DNA of 64,000 bases. Origin: Pegea sp. RAD2-039 (Eukaryota; Chordata; Thaliacea; Salpida; Salpidae). Below are positions 40,801-57,345 of the stretch, one piece after another. The DNA lies in NCBI GenBank assembly GCA_034620365.1, contig JAQGEQ010000091.1, positions 372,001 to 436,000 on the forward strand, in the 5' to 3' direction. The notes beneath the pieces were generated by a model that saw only the letters and a program-made list of their open reading frames with translations, did not search any database and had not been told where the DNA came from. The translations under genes were made by a program, and so were the position numbers. The first letter of the stretch is position 1, and the number at the start of each line of letters is the position of its first letter.

Positions 40801-42547
40801 TAACTCCAAAATTGACTTCATTGGCGACATTTGCAGTAGTTATTGATTTATCGGCAGTTTTCAAGAAGAAAAAACAAACTCCTTTCAAAGCTACAAATAT
40901 TTACATAAAAGTTTATTTGCAGAAACACTAAAAAGACGATTTATGAACAAAGTCAATATTGAATATTCCAAAATAGAAAAAAGCCAGAAACGGACCTTCA
41001 ACTTCACCGGTTGTTAGAAACAACTTTTCTCGATTCTGAATTCCACCAGATTCCTTCACAGCCGTTTCCTGTCATGATGACGTCATCAAAACAACTCGAT
41101 GACGTCAAGACACTCACCTGATGATAAAACATCAATTTTCGAGGTCCTCCAACCTCAAAAAACTTCTCAATAAGATCAAATCTTTCATCACTAATAATCT
41201 GATCCTCAACATTCAACTCTTCGACTTTCATGGCCTGGGCCAACTTTAAAAGAAGCCAAATTAGTTCAAAAAACTTTCAAATCTTCTTCAAATGACCTTC
41301 ATCAAAATCCAACGATGTCGCGAATCTATCGAAGCTTTTCGCGATTCGCGTAATCGCTTTGCTTGTCGCGCCATTTCCTTCATGACGTCACCACTTAGCA
41401 ACAGGTTCTTCTTGCCAACCTGCAAGTTTTTATCGTCTAGTAACGCGGCCATCGTAATTGAAGCGCGCGATCGAATGAAACTTCAACTTGACGACTTGTT
41501 CTACTTCGCGCGTTGTCATGACGACCGCGAACGCGATAGCGCTTTCAGCAAATAGTGGTGAAAAGTCGCACTTCCACTGACGACGTCACAATTGCTACTT
41601 CTTAATTATTTTAAGTGTCTGACGACTGTGATGACGTAATTGACGCAATTTTTGACGTCATCAGCTGGCAAGTTGCAGGTTATTGGTGATTATGACCTCA
41701 AAAATTCACAACAACTTCTGTGGCAGCTTTTATGACGTCATTTAGGTGACGTTTGTTTATCTTCAATCTTATCGTAAAGTCATCAAAAGGACAAAATAAG
41801 AACACACGCCGCGATCTCACCGAGCTAGCAGTGTTCTGTTGTGACGTCATTCTTCGATTCTGAACAGTCGGTTGGGAAGTTGTACTTCTTCGATGCCGGG
41901 GAATCACCGTTTGTAATCCAAAAGTTTCGTTTTTCTTTTCGTCACTTGCCAAATCTGGAGTTAGGGAAATTCCCCAAAAGAAAAACTTGAGTTTTGTGCG
42001 AAATGGAAATTTGAAGAAATTGGAAAAATTGTTGAAAGTGATTATAAAGGTTTTAAATTAAAATATAATTTGAAAAAAGTTAATTTCATAAAAATAAAAA
42101 TTATTTGAATAAAAGAAAAAATTGTTAAATTACAATTGAAAAGTAAAAACACAAAATTCTCAGCTTTTACAGAAATAAAAGTGAACAATTTTGTTGAATA
42201 AACTTCATGACTTGAACAAAAGCTCAAAGTGATGACGTCACAAAAATCGCATCTCATAAGTCGAATATAAAATCGGAAAATATTTACAAAAAAGTTGTTT
42301 AGCTTAAAAGACAAATTTAAGTAAAATAATTATCATAAAAACAAACAAAATCAATTTAAATTATTTTTATCGGAAACTCTAAAATACAAACTTTTGTCAC
42401 CTTTTTTATTGGTCGACAAATCTTGTAAGTTGTTGATATCTGGTTTTAGTGAAGGGGTTTTCCCTTCCTTGCTACTAATCACCTAAAAATTAAAACAAAA
42501 AATGAAAATTGAAATACTACTGACTTTAATACCTCAATTTCAGACAT
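19834..42547 (-). CDS. DNAH5/8: Axonemal outer-arm dynein heavy chain (DNAH5/DNAH8 type)
   Basis: Motor subunit of the ciliary outer dynein arm. About 88 exons can be followed from the ATG at 42547 (MSEIE, then exons 42392-42482 and 41821-41954) to the TAA at 19834 (ending [10 protein letters not shown]). Their sum is near 13.86 kb, about 4620 aa, against 4624 in human DNAH5. Tail blocks such as [20 protein letters not shown] and [19 protein letters not shown] match this class. P-loops: AAA1 GPAGTGKT at 32830-32853, AAA2 GPSGAGKT at 31673-31696, AAA3 GEQGTAKT at 29932-29955, AAA4 GVGGSGKQ at 28234-28257. The stalk coiled coil and microtubule-binding region lie at about 25750-27290, and AAA5, AAA6 and the C-terminal domain follow. 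No frameshift was found; my exon sum is off a multiple of three by two bases, so one or two borders are imprecise. DNAH5 and DNAH8 cannot be separated here. Poly(A) signal on the minus strand at 19767-19772. Confidence 0.97.
21535..22645. repeat. 21-bp satellite in a DNAH intron
   Basis: About 50 copies of CAACTAGCAACCATCTACAA plus one base, with CTAACAACC variants, fill the intron 21379-22648 between the exons ending HLDDLNVKK and beginning [11 protein letters not shown]. Because 21 is a multiple of three, the gene-sense strand is open in one frame and reads as repeated RWLLVGC. This is a by-product of the repeat, not a gene. Confidence 0.97.
26466..26909. repeat. 20-bp satellite built on TGACGTCA
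   Basis: About 21 copies of TGATGACGTCACGAACACAC, with CACAAACAC and AAGACGTC variants, occupy almost all of the DNAH intron 26460-26909. Each unit contains the palindrome found singly or in pairs in neighbouring introns. Confidence 0.97.
29990..30312. repeat. About 15-bp satellite (CAACCAATCAAAAAA) in a DNAH intron
   Basis: Some 20 alternating units of ACAACCAATCAAAAA and GAACCAATCAAAA fill most of the intron between the exons 30319-30468 and 29836-29976 (the latter encodes the AAA3 P-loop). Confidence 0.93.
34832..34905. repeat. 12-bp GAAGATCAGAA repeat in a DNAH intron
   Basis: Six to seven uninterrupted copies of AGAAGATCAGAA lie just inside the intron 34829-34913. Confidence 0.95.
40185..40330. 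repeat. Dispersed repeat in a DNAH intron
   Basis: Within the long intron 40048-40678, GTTAGAAGCAAGCGAGT and GCTAGAAGCAAGCGAGT stand about 110 bp apart. The block from CCTCAGCACCTTGA to GTCGAGGAGTTTG is related to 63302-63412. Confidence 0.6.
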
Positions 42548-43410
42548 TTCCTTCAATGATTTATTTAAAAAAAGTTGTTTTTAAACACTAAAACTTGATG
42601 TTAAAACTTGTTTCAGACTAACGCCGTGATAATAATTTGCTGTTGACAACAATGAGACAGAAGCCCCCTTAGCAACAAAACACACAAGAAAGTTTTACCC
42701 TAAGAGAAACAATAAAAGATGAAATATGAAAAGATAACTATATTGACAACAGCGCCGTTTAGCGGAAATTTGATTTAAAACTTGTCATCAGTTTAGATAA
42801 ATTGTTTGTTTACTTTTTAGGAGCTTTCTTATGAGACTTATTTTATAATCAACAATCGATTCAAACTTTTTAATTTTTAATTGAATTTAATTTAGAAATT
42901 TACTTTGAAGTTTATAAAAGTTCAAAGTTCTCTGAAAATTTATTTTATTTCTGTTTTTTAATCTCTTTATATTATTAGCTTAATTTTTTGGTAAAAACGG
43001 AATTTTTAGCAAATTTTAGTATTTTTATAAAAATCGATCAATTTATTCTTTAATAAAAACAACTTTTTAAAAATGTTAAACTTTTAAGAAAATCTATTTC
43101 TAAAATTCTAAACTTTGGGTAAATTAGAAAAAAATTATTTTTAAAAATTTTCATTTATTTATAAACCAAAAAAGTAAAAAGTAATTTTCGTCGCTGTCGT
43201 AATAATAATCAAATAAATAAATCAATTGACCCAACAAATTCTACTTTGTATTAAAATAACAAAATGTTTGTAGAGCTTCTATCACCATGACAACCACACT
43301 CCTAATCCCGCAGTTGACTTTTATAAATGTTACAAAACCATGAAGGTGAATATATAAAAGATGAAATTAGTTTTTTATTTGAGATTAAACTTCAATTACT
43401 GACAAAAGAA
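42548..43410. other. Divergent intergenic region
   Basis: AT-rich, no coding sequence seen. It separates the dynein start (-) from the small gene at 43411 (+). A TATA-like TATATAAA at 43351-43358 faces the small gene. Confidence 0.5.
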
Positions 43411-43958
43411 ATGTCTGCTAGACGAAACTGTATTTACGTAAGCATATCGGCAACTTATTTGGCTGATTTACTTTCTGCGCCAGATTTTTTTTGCAGCTGA
43501 TTTTTTTTTTACTAAATTTTTTTTATTTTACTTTTTAAGATATTTTTATGAAAAAATAAATCTCGTTGACAAAAATTGTTGTATCAGTCAACAAATATTT
43601 CGAAATTAAGTCATAAAAAGCTAATTTAAATCAGCTGTTTTCATAAGACTCGAAACTTGAAAGAAAATTAATTAAGTATAAAAATTTAGGGACAGAATTT
43701 TAACCTTTAAATGATTCCCAAATCTTCTTTCTAATCTCTCTTCATCACTCTAAACTTCTCAAACTTTTTGATCTTCAGCCAAATAATCTATTTCCAACTG
43801 AATGGGTTTCTGTTCGAGATTGTAACATCGAGAAACGCGAATCTTTCGACCAATGGGAATCAAATATGAAAGCGACAATTTTGAGATGCGCCGAGCTGTT
43901 GATAAGCGGGAACTGTGACGTCATCACCAACAGCGATGTATTATTATGCTTCTTTTGA
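43411..43958 (+). CDS. Small uncharacterised protein, two exons
   Basis: Not recognised. Exon 1 (43411-43437) reads MSARRNCIY and ends at a GTAAGC donor. Exon 2 begins at 43779 after TTGATCTTCAG and reads in phase PNNLFPTEWVSVRDCNIEKR, then a Trp/Glu-rich stretch ending LRCAELLISGN, with a stop at 43956-43958: about 68 aa. A TATATAAA box 60 bp upstream of the ATG supports a promoter. The composition of exon 2 is protein-like and much less AT-rich than its surroundings. The last codons run through a TGACGTCATC palindrome, so the 3' end could instead be spliced at GTGACG (43917). The minus-strand frame over the same bases looks like a shadow. Confidence 0.5.
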
Positions 43959-44427
43959 TAAAAATCAATAAGCTTTTTATAAATTATCAAAAAAATGATT
44001 TTTGAACAAGAAAGACACAAAAAGCATCTTCTTGTTCAGATCTTCCTCATCTGCAACTTTGAATAAAAGATCATCTTCTATTTCTGATTAAATTAATTTC
44101 TACTCTTCAACTTCTAAAGATCGTTTCATCATTTAGATCTTCCTTATTCGTACATGATCTTCCTCTAACAAGTGTGTCTTCATCATTGATGAAAAATTCA
44201 TCATTTATATTTTACAGAGTCAATTACAGGATGATCAGGAAATGACATCATCAACAAAATGTGTTATCAAGAAGTGACGTCATCAAGAAATGATGTCATC
44301 AACAAGTGACGTCATCAACAAGTGACGTCATCAATAAACATCGCTACAAATATTTTTTGTGAATATTTTTATTTCAGTGAGAGCAAAAAATAAAATGAAT
44401 TTAGAGAAATTTGTGAAAATGACGTCA

Positions 44428-47400
44428 TCAGTGCAACAACGAATCAGAATAGACGGTGACGTCACAATCAGCCAAACCGACCGCTAAATTTGCCTAGAAA
44501 CAGAAAATAGTTTTAAAACACGAAACTAGTTACTAGGCAACCGACCAGTAACGGGTCAAAGGTCATGTAGTTGACTTTGCAGATTCCACTTCTAAGGAAT
44601 CCTTCGTTAGATTTGACAACTGTCAATTGCTCGTCATTGAAACCATGCAAAGTGATGACGTCAGGAGTAGCGCTGTCGATGAAGATGGTTGAAGTGTGAA
44701 CTGGTTGTAAATGTTTGTACTAACCAAGCAACTACTGGTAACTGTTCATGTGATGCAACATTCACTAATGGACCTTTTGAAGATGTCCGGATTGTTGTGT
44801 ACGGAGTACAGATAGCTTGTCCCGCGTCCCACAGTTTCATAGAACCACTAGTACTGCAATAAATTTTGAGGTGGTTAATGACCAGTAGAAATAGTTAGTG
44901 ACCAGTAGAAGTGGTTAGAGACCGGTAGAAATAGTTAGTGACAAGTAGAGATGGTTAACGACCAGTAGAAATAGATAGTGACCAGTAGAAATGGTTAATG
45001 ACAAGTAGAGGTGGTTAGTGACTAGTAGAAATGGTTAGTGACCAGTAGAAGTGGTTAGTGACCGGTAGAAATGGTTAGTGACCAGTAGAAATGGTTAGTG
45101 ACCAGTAGAAATGGTTAGTGACAAGTAGAGGTGGTTAGAGACCGGTAGAAATAGTTAGTGACCAGTAGAAATGGTTAGTGACCAGTAGAGGTGGTTAGTG
45201 ACCGGTAGAAGTGGTTAGTGACCGGTAGAAGTGGTTAGTGACCGGTAGAAGTGGTTAGTGACCAGTAGAGGTGGTTAAGGACCGGTAGAGGTGGAAAACC
45301 TACCTGGCTGTCAACAGGAAATCATGGTCCACGTAATCTACACACAAAACTTCTGAATCATGAGCAGATAATGACGATTGAAGTGAATATCTACAAGAAA
45401 TATGACGTCATTAGTATGATGATGTAATTGATGACGTCATACTTGATACGAAAGTCAAACAACTTTACATTTCCATCATCACAACCAACAGCAAGTAATT
45501 TGGAAGATTTATAAGAAATACAAGAAACATTTGATTCACTTCCGGTTTCAATTTGCTGTTGATGACGTCATATATATCAATTAAACTTTGATGACGTCAT
45601 CAACTTACTCGTTCGCGAAGTTGTGACGACAAATCCCAAACATTAACACAATTTCTTCCAGATGAAAATAACTTCTGTGAATTTTGATCCCATTTCAGAA
45701 GAGTCTTTCCGATTGGATTTTCCTCTGAAGACGTCTATATCAATGATGACGTCATCAGTCTGTTAATGTCATCATCAATTGCATACCTGCCACGCGGTAA
45801 GAAGTCGCGGTGTGACGTCATCATCACCACTAACATCACTCCAAATTCGAATAGCGCCGTCGTCTGTCGATGATGACGTCATCAGTAAGTTAAGAAAATA
45901 AAATCGTCAAGTGATCACCTGTAGCAACCGCTAGTAACAATTCTGATGTATATTGATTCATCATGATGACGTCACTAATAAGTGTAGATGACGTCATCGA
46001 TTCATCGATGTTGACGTCATGATTTTGGAATTCATAAATTTGAAGATTTTTTTTCCAATCCCACATACTGAAAACATGACGTCATCAACTGACAATGACG
46101 TCATCAATTCGCAATGACGTCATCAAACCCACCTGATTTTGCCTTTTGATTCAGCTATGTAAAGATTTTCATGATTTGAATGAAATTTTAAGATTGAAGG
46201 AGATGATGTAGATTTAGTTTCAAATTGTTGTGTAACTGTATTTGGAAGTTCTAAGCATAAAATGACGTCATTAAGTGATGTAAGAAATGATGATGACGTC
46301 ACATACCAATTCGATCAGATGACGAACCATGAATTTTACAATAATCTTGAATATATTGCTGAACCTTTGTTTCTCGAATATTTAATTCCAAACTTTTTCT
46401 TTCATTCATTTTCTAGAGAAAATTTCAATCAAACCACGTGACAAAATGACAACCACGTGACAAAATGATAACCACGTGACAAAATGATAACCACGTGACA
46501 AAATGACAACCACGTGACAAAATGACAACCACGTGACAAAATAATAACCACGTGACAAAATGACAACCACGTGACAAAATAATAACCACGTGACAAAATA
46601 ATAACCACGTGACAAAATGATAACTACGTGACAAAATGATAACCACGTGACAAAACGACAACCACGTGATTAGCTACGTCTCAAAGAAGTAATGACGTCA
46701 TCACTAACCTGTTTTCCACTAAGGCAGTGAGGCTGTGCAAAGATCGCGGCACTTTTGCTACAAAATTCAGTTTTTAGCTGAACATAATTCTCACTGATTG
46801 GTTGCTGCAAAACACAAGTGACGTCATTACCACCATCACTAGTGTGACGTCATCACTTACTTCTATTTGTGACGTTATTATCGGACGAATAAAGCGCTGT
46901 TGATGACGTAACTTTTGCTGTATGCCTTCCGATTCTAACCTGAAATGATGACGTCATCATTACTCGATTCAACAATGACGTCATCGATCCTAACCTTTTG
47001 AAGCACGCTGTTGACGTCATCGATTTTTTACGCCGCTGTTGGTGAAGTGCCTGAAACAAACAAATAAACAAATAAAGGCGATGACGTCATCGACATCAGT
47101 ATGACGTCATCACTTTGTTAATGACGTTGTTGTAAACAGTTTCAGCAAATTGAGCAACTTGTGGATGAGGATCTTGTCTCAACTCTAACAAAGACTTCCA
47201 AATATTTTTCACAATTAAGTTGTAGATTCCTGAACCTGATGACGTCACAACAGATGACGTCAGATAAATATTATAAGTAATGACGTCATTACTTGTACAT
47301 GAGTTCGATTTTCGTCGAATATTTTCTGTCGATGATAGAACTTCATCTTCTGCAGATGACGTCATCACTAAATGCCATGATGACGCCACCGGCGACGCTT

Positions 47401-50400
47401 CGTCACCACTCAACGCTACATCGTGACCTACTGAAATTCCACAATTAGGATGACGTCATCAGCATATGACGTCACTACTTACATGACTGACTTGTAGTTC
47501 GATGTTTTAATGACGTCATATCGACGCGTTGCGCCATCTCCATAAAGCCACTGTCATAGCAACCGATAAACGACTGCAAGGCGACCACCAGTTCCACGCG
47601 AACCATGTGACTTGCTTCGTGACGTTGCATAGCAGCAAGTTTAGCACCGATTGCTTGATTGACGTCAGCGACGTGAACGCGCGTCGATTCTAATTGATCA
47701 CTGATAAATTCACCCAACGCAAACACAGCTGCAGCGCGAACCTTCGAAAATACGATTATTTCAATCAAATCGTAATTTCAGATAAATAAGTCACCTCTGA
47801 AAACGGATCTTCTAATAAATCGTAAAGTTTTTCATGAACAAGATCACGAAGACCTTTCCATAAAGCTTCATCACAATTCGACCACATTCGACCTGAAACC
47901 AAAATACAATGAGGCCATTTTCGTAAAAAGCCATTTTGTGCTGACCCAGGCAAATAGCAAGCCATTGTCTCAATTGCGGAGAACTTTCGACGATAGCTTC
48001 ACCATCATGTTGTTCTAATTGAGCCAAGCAAATTGGAATGATGTTTGCTTGTAAACAGACTTCTTGAGACATAAAACTGTCTTTGATGATTTCTGCGAGT
48101 ACAAACGCCGACATTGCGCGCGTTTCAACGCTATGAGAAGGGTCTTGAAGGGCACGAAGAAAATATTGATGTCCACCATCTTTAACAAGATCCATTTGAC
48201 AATCCTGAAAAGAGATTTCAAGATCTGGGTCACTTTTAAAGGTCACTTTTGGTCACAAACCCCGTCTACTGCCAGTATTTTTGCCCAGATGAAAACTAAC
48301 ATGGGGCGGACATCTTTAGCGACACCTTGAAGGAGTTTTAGGACATATGGGAAGATACCAACAGATAAAGCAAGGTTTACTGCCCAGGGCCCCAAATCCA
48401 AGAAGCAGCTGAGTAACTCCAAAGCTTTGAAACGGTGGACTTGACTAAGAAGTACCTGGGACAAGAAAATGGTTGAATCGGAAGTTTTAGTTGAGGGGAA
48501 TTACCTGAAGTACAATCGGAAGTTGTTCCGGAGGTCTTCGTTCATGAACACCGAGTGATAACCAAACCTGGAAGCCTGTTAGTTGATGCGAGAAGAAGTC
48601 ACTACTCTATAAAATCAAATTGATCTTCATCTGATGAGGATTTACATGAGAGATCTTACTCTGTATTCATATCTAGTATTCTCATCTAACTCCACAAGTT
48701 GCAATAAGCAGATCTCGACAGCATTATCCCAAGCAGACCACATGTGATGACTGTGATGAGATACAAGCGTTTAAAAGAACTTCGAATATTTGCGAGTGAC
48801 TCACTGAAAAGTGGGAGGGAGTCTCGGTTGGGACACAGGGATGCATTTGTAAGATCTCATAATACGCTCAGCTAGTAGAAAATTACGAAATAAACTTGCA
48901 ACCATCAAATCTTGTCGAAATAAACGATGAAATACATCTTGAAAAAGATTTGATTAAGATCAGAAGAAGATAAGGATCAGATGAAGATACCTCTTGGTAA
49001 GACATTCCATGCAATTGTATCGGTAATTGCAGTAAAGACCCAATTCAATTCACCATAAGGTGTTCTCCTGTCTGGTTGCTTACCAGGGGGAAGTCGACAG
49101 AACCTGCTACTAAATCAGAATGATCTGGAATATGAGAAGCGAATAATCACCTGTCGATGTGTTCTAAAGCGATGTTAGCTTTCAAAGTATCTTTTCTTTG
49201 ATAATAAAACCATCGAAGAGCTGTTTTGATTGGAGTAGTTAGACAAGATGTAAATAAATCAGCTGGTAATTCTGGGTTCATCGGTAACAATTGATTATCA
49301 GCACAAGCAGCTAATTGAATACAATTCTTGATAGACAAGGCAACTGAGGTATCCAAACCCTTGCTCTAAAAAATTTCAGTTAATTTCAAATGGAAATAAT
49401 AAGTTGATTACCAGTAAGTCTTGATGACGTTGTTCAGCAAATGACATGTATGATTTGATGATTTGTCCAGCACAAGAACAATCATAAACATAAATAGAAG
49501 GACTTGACATCCAGTTTTGTAGATCGTAAATCGAGAGAGGGATATATTGAGTATAATCCTAAAAATACAATCAAACCATCAAACAACCAGCGAACCATCA
49601 ACAACCATCGAACCATCAGACAACCAGCAAAGCATCAAACAACCACTAAACCATCAAACAACCACTAAACCATCAAACAACCACCAAACCATCAAACAAC
49701 CACCAAACCATCAAATAACCATCGAACCATCAAACAACCAGCAAACCATCAAATAACCATCAAACAACCATCGAACAACCACCAAACCATCAAACAACCA
49801 CCGAACCATCAAACAACCAGCAAACCATCAAACAACCACCAAACCATCAAACAACCACCAAACCATCAAACAACCACCGAACCATCAAACAACCAGCAAA
49901 CCATCAAACAACCACCAAACCATCAAACAACCACCAAACCATCAAATAACCAGCAAACCATCAAACAACCATCGAACCATCAAACAACCATCGAACAACC
50001 ACCAAACCATCAAACAACCACCAAACCATCAAACAACCACCAAACCATCAAACAACCACCAAACCATCAAATAACCAGCAAACCATCAAACAACCATCGC
50101 AAACCATCAAACAACCACCAAACCATCAAACAACCACCAAACCATCAAGCAACCAGCAAACCATCAAACAACCACCAAACCATCAAAAAACCATCAAACC
50201 ATCAAACAACCACCGAAGCATGGTTACCTGGTTGAAAACCCAAATTTCTCCATTAGTGGTTGGTTTTGGAACCCCATGACCATTGTAATGAAACAAGACG
50301 CGATCTTCTTTCGCGTTTCGACGCAGAGATGAGCAAAGACGTTGGACTTCTTCTGTAGTCGGATCAAGCGTGGACTTGTACCTCGCCTGATGAATGAAAT

Positions 50401-51245
50401 AGTTTGAAAGATGAAAATAAGAAGTGAAATGTTTACTCTTTTCTGCCAACGTTCGTATTGTTGTTGTAAAACTGTTCCAATATTTTCAAGAGCTTTTTGA
50501 GGTTGTTGAATATGAGGATCTGAAAGTGGTTGTGATTAGTGAAGCGAGACGAGAAATCATTAAAATAAACAGCAGTAGAAGATATCAAACAGTTTGGCTA
50601 AAATAAGCAGAAAAACCAGTAAAGAAACCAGTAAAAGGTGAGATATGGAAGCAGTCAATTGAATTGGAAAGCAGAAACGCGAGTTTTTGCAACTTACAGG
50701 GTACTCTTGGCCTAGGGTAGTCTGCAAACTTTTTTTTATCTGAAAAGTTTATAAAAATCGTAATTCTCGCGTTTGTGACGTCACGTTTGACGTCAGATTT
50801 GAGTCATGCTGATCAAAGTATTTGTTTCAAAGGGAAAATGAAAAGCAAAAGGGTTTGTGGGCGTAAAAAGCTCGTGAGGAGGTTTTGGGGCGTGTGGGTC
50901 GTGTGGGGCACCTCTTACCCAGCCAACATTCTTTGCGAGCACATGGTGACGTCTTCAAGACGTCGGGCGGATCGACACCAACGTTCATACACAACACTAA
51001 CGCCACACTCACTGTCTTCATCTGCAAAATACGTCATCAGCAAGTGACGTCATCAGCTAGTGACGTCATCAGTTACAAACCCGATCTTTAAGTCTCCACA
51101 TTGGAGGATCAATCTTTTGATGAAAGATTTGATTGTGATAAAGTAAGTCTTTGAAGATAAGAGGATCCTTCATCATTTTATTGAACATCATTTGATGAGT
51201 GTCATCCGGAGGTTCCGGGACTTCCTCAAGCATCGTTTCAGACAT
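44428..51245 (-). CDS. RPTOR: Raptor, substrate-binding subunit of mTORC1
   Basis: Raptor presents TOS-motif substrates to mTOR and ties mTORC1 to Rag GTPases at the lysosome. The ATG is at 51245; first exons 51077-51245, 50929-51021, 50437-50519, 50228-50386, 49412-49558 and 49151-49365. Domains in order: a short N-terminal segment ending PPMWRLKDR; the caspase-like RNC domain ([20 protein letters not shown], then [19 protein letters not shown] and YVYDCSCAG); HEAT repeats at about 47480-48930 ([32 protein letters not shown]); a poorly conserved linker; then seven-blade WD40 repeats at about 44428-46330, ending [10 protein letters not shown]. No break was found. Introns are crowded with TGACGTCA and three satellites. 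The gene starts 107 bp after the KAT2 stop. Minus-strand poly(A) signal at 44368-44373. Confidence 0.97.
44868..45296. repeat. 20-bp satellite (GGTTAGTGACCAGTAGAAAT) in a Raptor intron
   Basis: About 21 copies with A/G alternations (CCGGTAG, CAAGTAG, AGTGG) fill the intron between two WD40 exons. Confidence 0.96.
45400..47520. repeat. Dense cluster of TGACGTCA palindromes
   Basis: Roughly 30 copies of TGACGTCA occur in 2.1 kb, about one per 70 bp, nearly all in Raptor introns and often extended to GATGACGTCATC. The site equals the CREB/ATF consensus. Confidence 0.9.
46430..46670. repeat. 19-bp satellite carrying CACGTG E-boxes
   Basis: About 12 copies of ACCACGTGACAAAATGATA, with CAACC and ATAACC variants. 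Each copy but one holds the palindrome CACGTG. It lies in a Raptor intron. Confidence 0.96.
49562..50215. repeat. Satellite (CAAACCATCAAACAACCAC) in a Raptor intron
   Basis: More than 30 units of about 19 bp, with CAGC, CATCG and CACCG variants, fill the intron between the exons 50228-50386 and 49412-49558. Confidence 0.96.
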
Positions 51246-51298
51246 TTTTTAGATTAATAAACTTCTGATAAAAATAAAAATTGTACGTGAGACAAAAA

Positions 51299-51345
51299 TG
51301 GCATTTTTTAAATATGGCCCAAAACAGATCAAATAAAAAATGCCA
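51299..51345. other. 12-bp inverted repeat between KAT2 and Raptor
   Basis: TGGCATTTTTTA (51299-51310) and TAAAAAATGCCA (51334-51345) are perfect reverse complements with a 23-nt loop. The structure sits just after the KAT2 stop codon on the transcribed strand. Confidence 0.8.
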
Positions 51346-51352
51346 AAAAAGT

Positions 51353-57057
<5,705 letters not shown>

Positions 57058-57345
57058 TCATCTAGTTGTGACATAATCCTGCCAAAAGTATACAAACACA
57101 AAATATTTCAACATTACAACAGCTTGCAAACATTTTAAATGAATATTTACTGAAAGATTTAGAAAATAAACACAAAAAAGAAATGTGAAGAAGAAAAATT
57201 GTTTTTGGAGAATATTTTGGGCTTGCAAACCAAAAACTTCACGTTTTACTTGATTCATCGCTATCATCTGTTGTACACCTGTCAACGAAAACCACCGTTC
57301 GAGGCCCTTTATGACATCATCTTCATCAACAAGTTGATTTGGCTT
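57058..57345 (-). CDS. Candidate 3' exons of an unidentified gene
   Basis: A minus-strand frame open from about 57345 reads PNQLVDEDDVIKGLERWFSL then TGVQQMIAMNQVKREVFGLQ. Its composition is protein-like and unlike its AT-rich flanks. An AAG acceptor lies at the start, and a GTAAAT donor followed by a GCAG acceptor would join it in phase to a last codon set DYVTTR and a stop at 57058. The hydrophobic stretch before that donor may be intron. I do not recognise the protein. It could be an alternative end of the GTPase gene upstream or a separate gene. Confidence 0.3.
   Translation of the reverse strand, partial: KPNQLVDEDDVIKGLERWFSLTGVQQMIAMNQVKREVFGLQAQNILQKQFFFFTFLFCVYFLNLSVNIHLKCLQAVVMLKYFVFVYFWQDYVTTR

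Noticed and set aside
46406..46661. Open frames reading repeated [10 protein letters not shown] / FCHVVVIL
   Set aside because: Two frames of the same 19-bp satellite in a Raptor intron.
21535..50215. CRISPR-like direct repeats
   Set aside because: The arrays have no unique spacers, show gradual unit drift and lie in introns of animal genes; they are tandem satellites.
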